Assembly (NCBI RefSeq): GCF_016888135.1
Contig: NZ_JACSWB010000207.1
Location: 186,001 to 250,000, forward strand
Reading direction: 5' to 3'
Source: Leptolyngbya sp. CCY15150
GTDB lineage: Bacteria > Cyanobacteriota > Cyanobacteriia > RECH01
Length of the DNA stretch: 64,000 nt
Within the stretch, counting starts at the first letter, position 1, and each line of letters begins with the position of its first letter. Under the pieces are notes generated by a model, which saw only the letters and a program-made list of their open reading frames with translations, was not told the origin of the DNA and ran no database searches. Shown here piece after piece: positions 63,776 to 64,000 of this stretch. The position numbers were made by a program, and so were the translations under genes.

Positions 63776-64000
63776 ATGCCGAATTCCTTGCTTTCTAACC
63801 TCAATCGGGATTCTGACGGCGGATCAGATTCTCAGGATGCTGTTTTACACCCTCTATTACAAGCTGCCCTGCTGGGTTTAGATACCGAGTTAGATCAAGA
63901 ATTAGCGCGCTATCGACGGCAGCGATCGCTTAAATCCGGGCGATCGCCGCGCCGTGTCCAGCGTCCTATGCATGAACCGCAAGAGCGCACCCCATTGCCA
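63776..64000 (+). CDS. Start of an unknown gene (runs off window)
   Basis: 75 codons are open from the ATG at 63776 to the window edge. The visible part is hydrophilic: MPNSLLSNLNRDSDGG, then HPLLQAALLGLDTELDQELARYRRQRSLKSG and a Pro/Arg-rich stretch. The LQAALLxLDxELxxELARYRRQ helix resembles the N-termini of some cyanobacterial hypothetical proteins. No family name can be given from so little. Confidence 0.55.
   Translation, partial: MPNSLLSNLNRDSDGGSDSQDAVLHPLLQAALLGLDTELDQELARYRRQRSLKSGRSPRRVQRPMHEPQERTPLP

Overview
The window is chromosomal DNA from a cyanobacterium. The palindrome GCGATCGC (HIP1) occurs throughout, and the gene content is diagnostic: petN, sasA with a KaiB-like N-terminus, class II fructose/sedoheptulose bisphosphatase (glpX), hemA, a CYP38/TLP40-type cyclophilin, DUF4327 and DUF2834 proteins, and efp-accB. 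Codon usage and HIP1 density look even across the window, apart from a compact A+T-rich, gene-poor patch near 62.3-62.65 kb. I see no rRNA, tRNA, prophage or CRISPR array. Genus cannot be fixed from sequence alone; a filamentous or Leptolyngbya-like lineage is only a guess.

Layout. 0-5.6 kb (minus strand): the 5' part of a UPF0182 membrane protein, hemA, glpX with its own terminator, and a DUF1361 membrane protein. 6-9.5 kb (plus): galE and a PacS-like Cu(I) P-type ATPase. 9.5-12.8 kb (minus): the lysA-cdaA-uppS cluster (diaminopimelate, c-di-AMP, undecaprenyl-PP), whose last gene overlaps the copper pump tail to tail. 13.2-17.7 kb (plus): rimI, clpC, a strong terminator, and a rhodanese-type protein starting directly on the terminator's U-tract. 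17.9 kb (minus): a predicted small RNA. 18.3-25 kb: an ABC exporter facing 5-formyl-THF cyclo-ligase, sasA and alaS. 25.9-27.5 kb: a GGDEF protein with a degenerate receiver domain, overlapping a gene for an internally duplicated protein. 27.8-30.6 kb: lspA and bioY separated by a TnpB element with two related hairpins. 30.8-34.8 kb: a NUDIX hydrolase, xseAB and two hypothetical membrane proteins, one behind duplicated LexA-like boxes. 35.7-38.4 kb: dnaK and DUF2834. 38.9-45.5 kb: pentapeptide-repeat protein, cutA, two sulfurtransferases (SseA-like and TrhO), a methyltransferase and small proteins. 45.5-50.6 kb: accB, efp, CYP38-like PPIase, accD, a DUF2007-like protein and prepilin peptidase. 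50.8-54.3 kb: a PpiC-like foldase and a cNMP-C39-like-ABC exporter. 54.5-61 kb: a ZIP transporter and a four-gene polysaccharide locus (glycosyltransferase, WbaP-like initiating transferase, Wzy/WaaL-like protein, FAD oxidoreductase). 61.5-64 kb: petN with a companion small membrane protein, a Cys-rich protein, a DciA-type helicase-loader candidate with a zinc ribbon, and the start of a further gene.

Most genes are core housekeeping: envelope and cell-wall precursors (galE, lysA, uppS, cdaA, polysaccharide genes), fatty-acid synthesis (accB, accD), protein quality control (clpC, dnaK, two PPIases), photosynthesis support (petN, CYP38-like, glpX, hemA) and clock output (sasA). The less-described material lies between and beside them: the predicted sRNA, short tandem repeats with 12-, 13-, 14-, 16- and 21-bp periods, two dispersed repeat families, the TnpB locus, and several lineage-specific small proteins. 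I did not find a single convincing new multi-gene system; the best leads are the TnpB locus, the sRNA, the petN partner, the DciA-type protein and the foldase-exporter pair.
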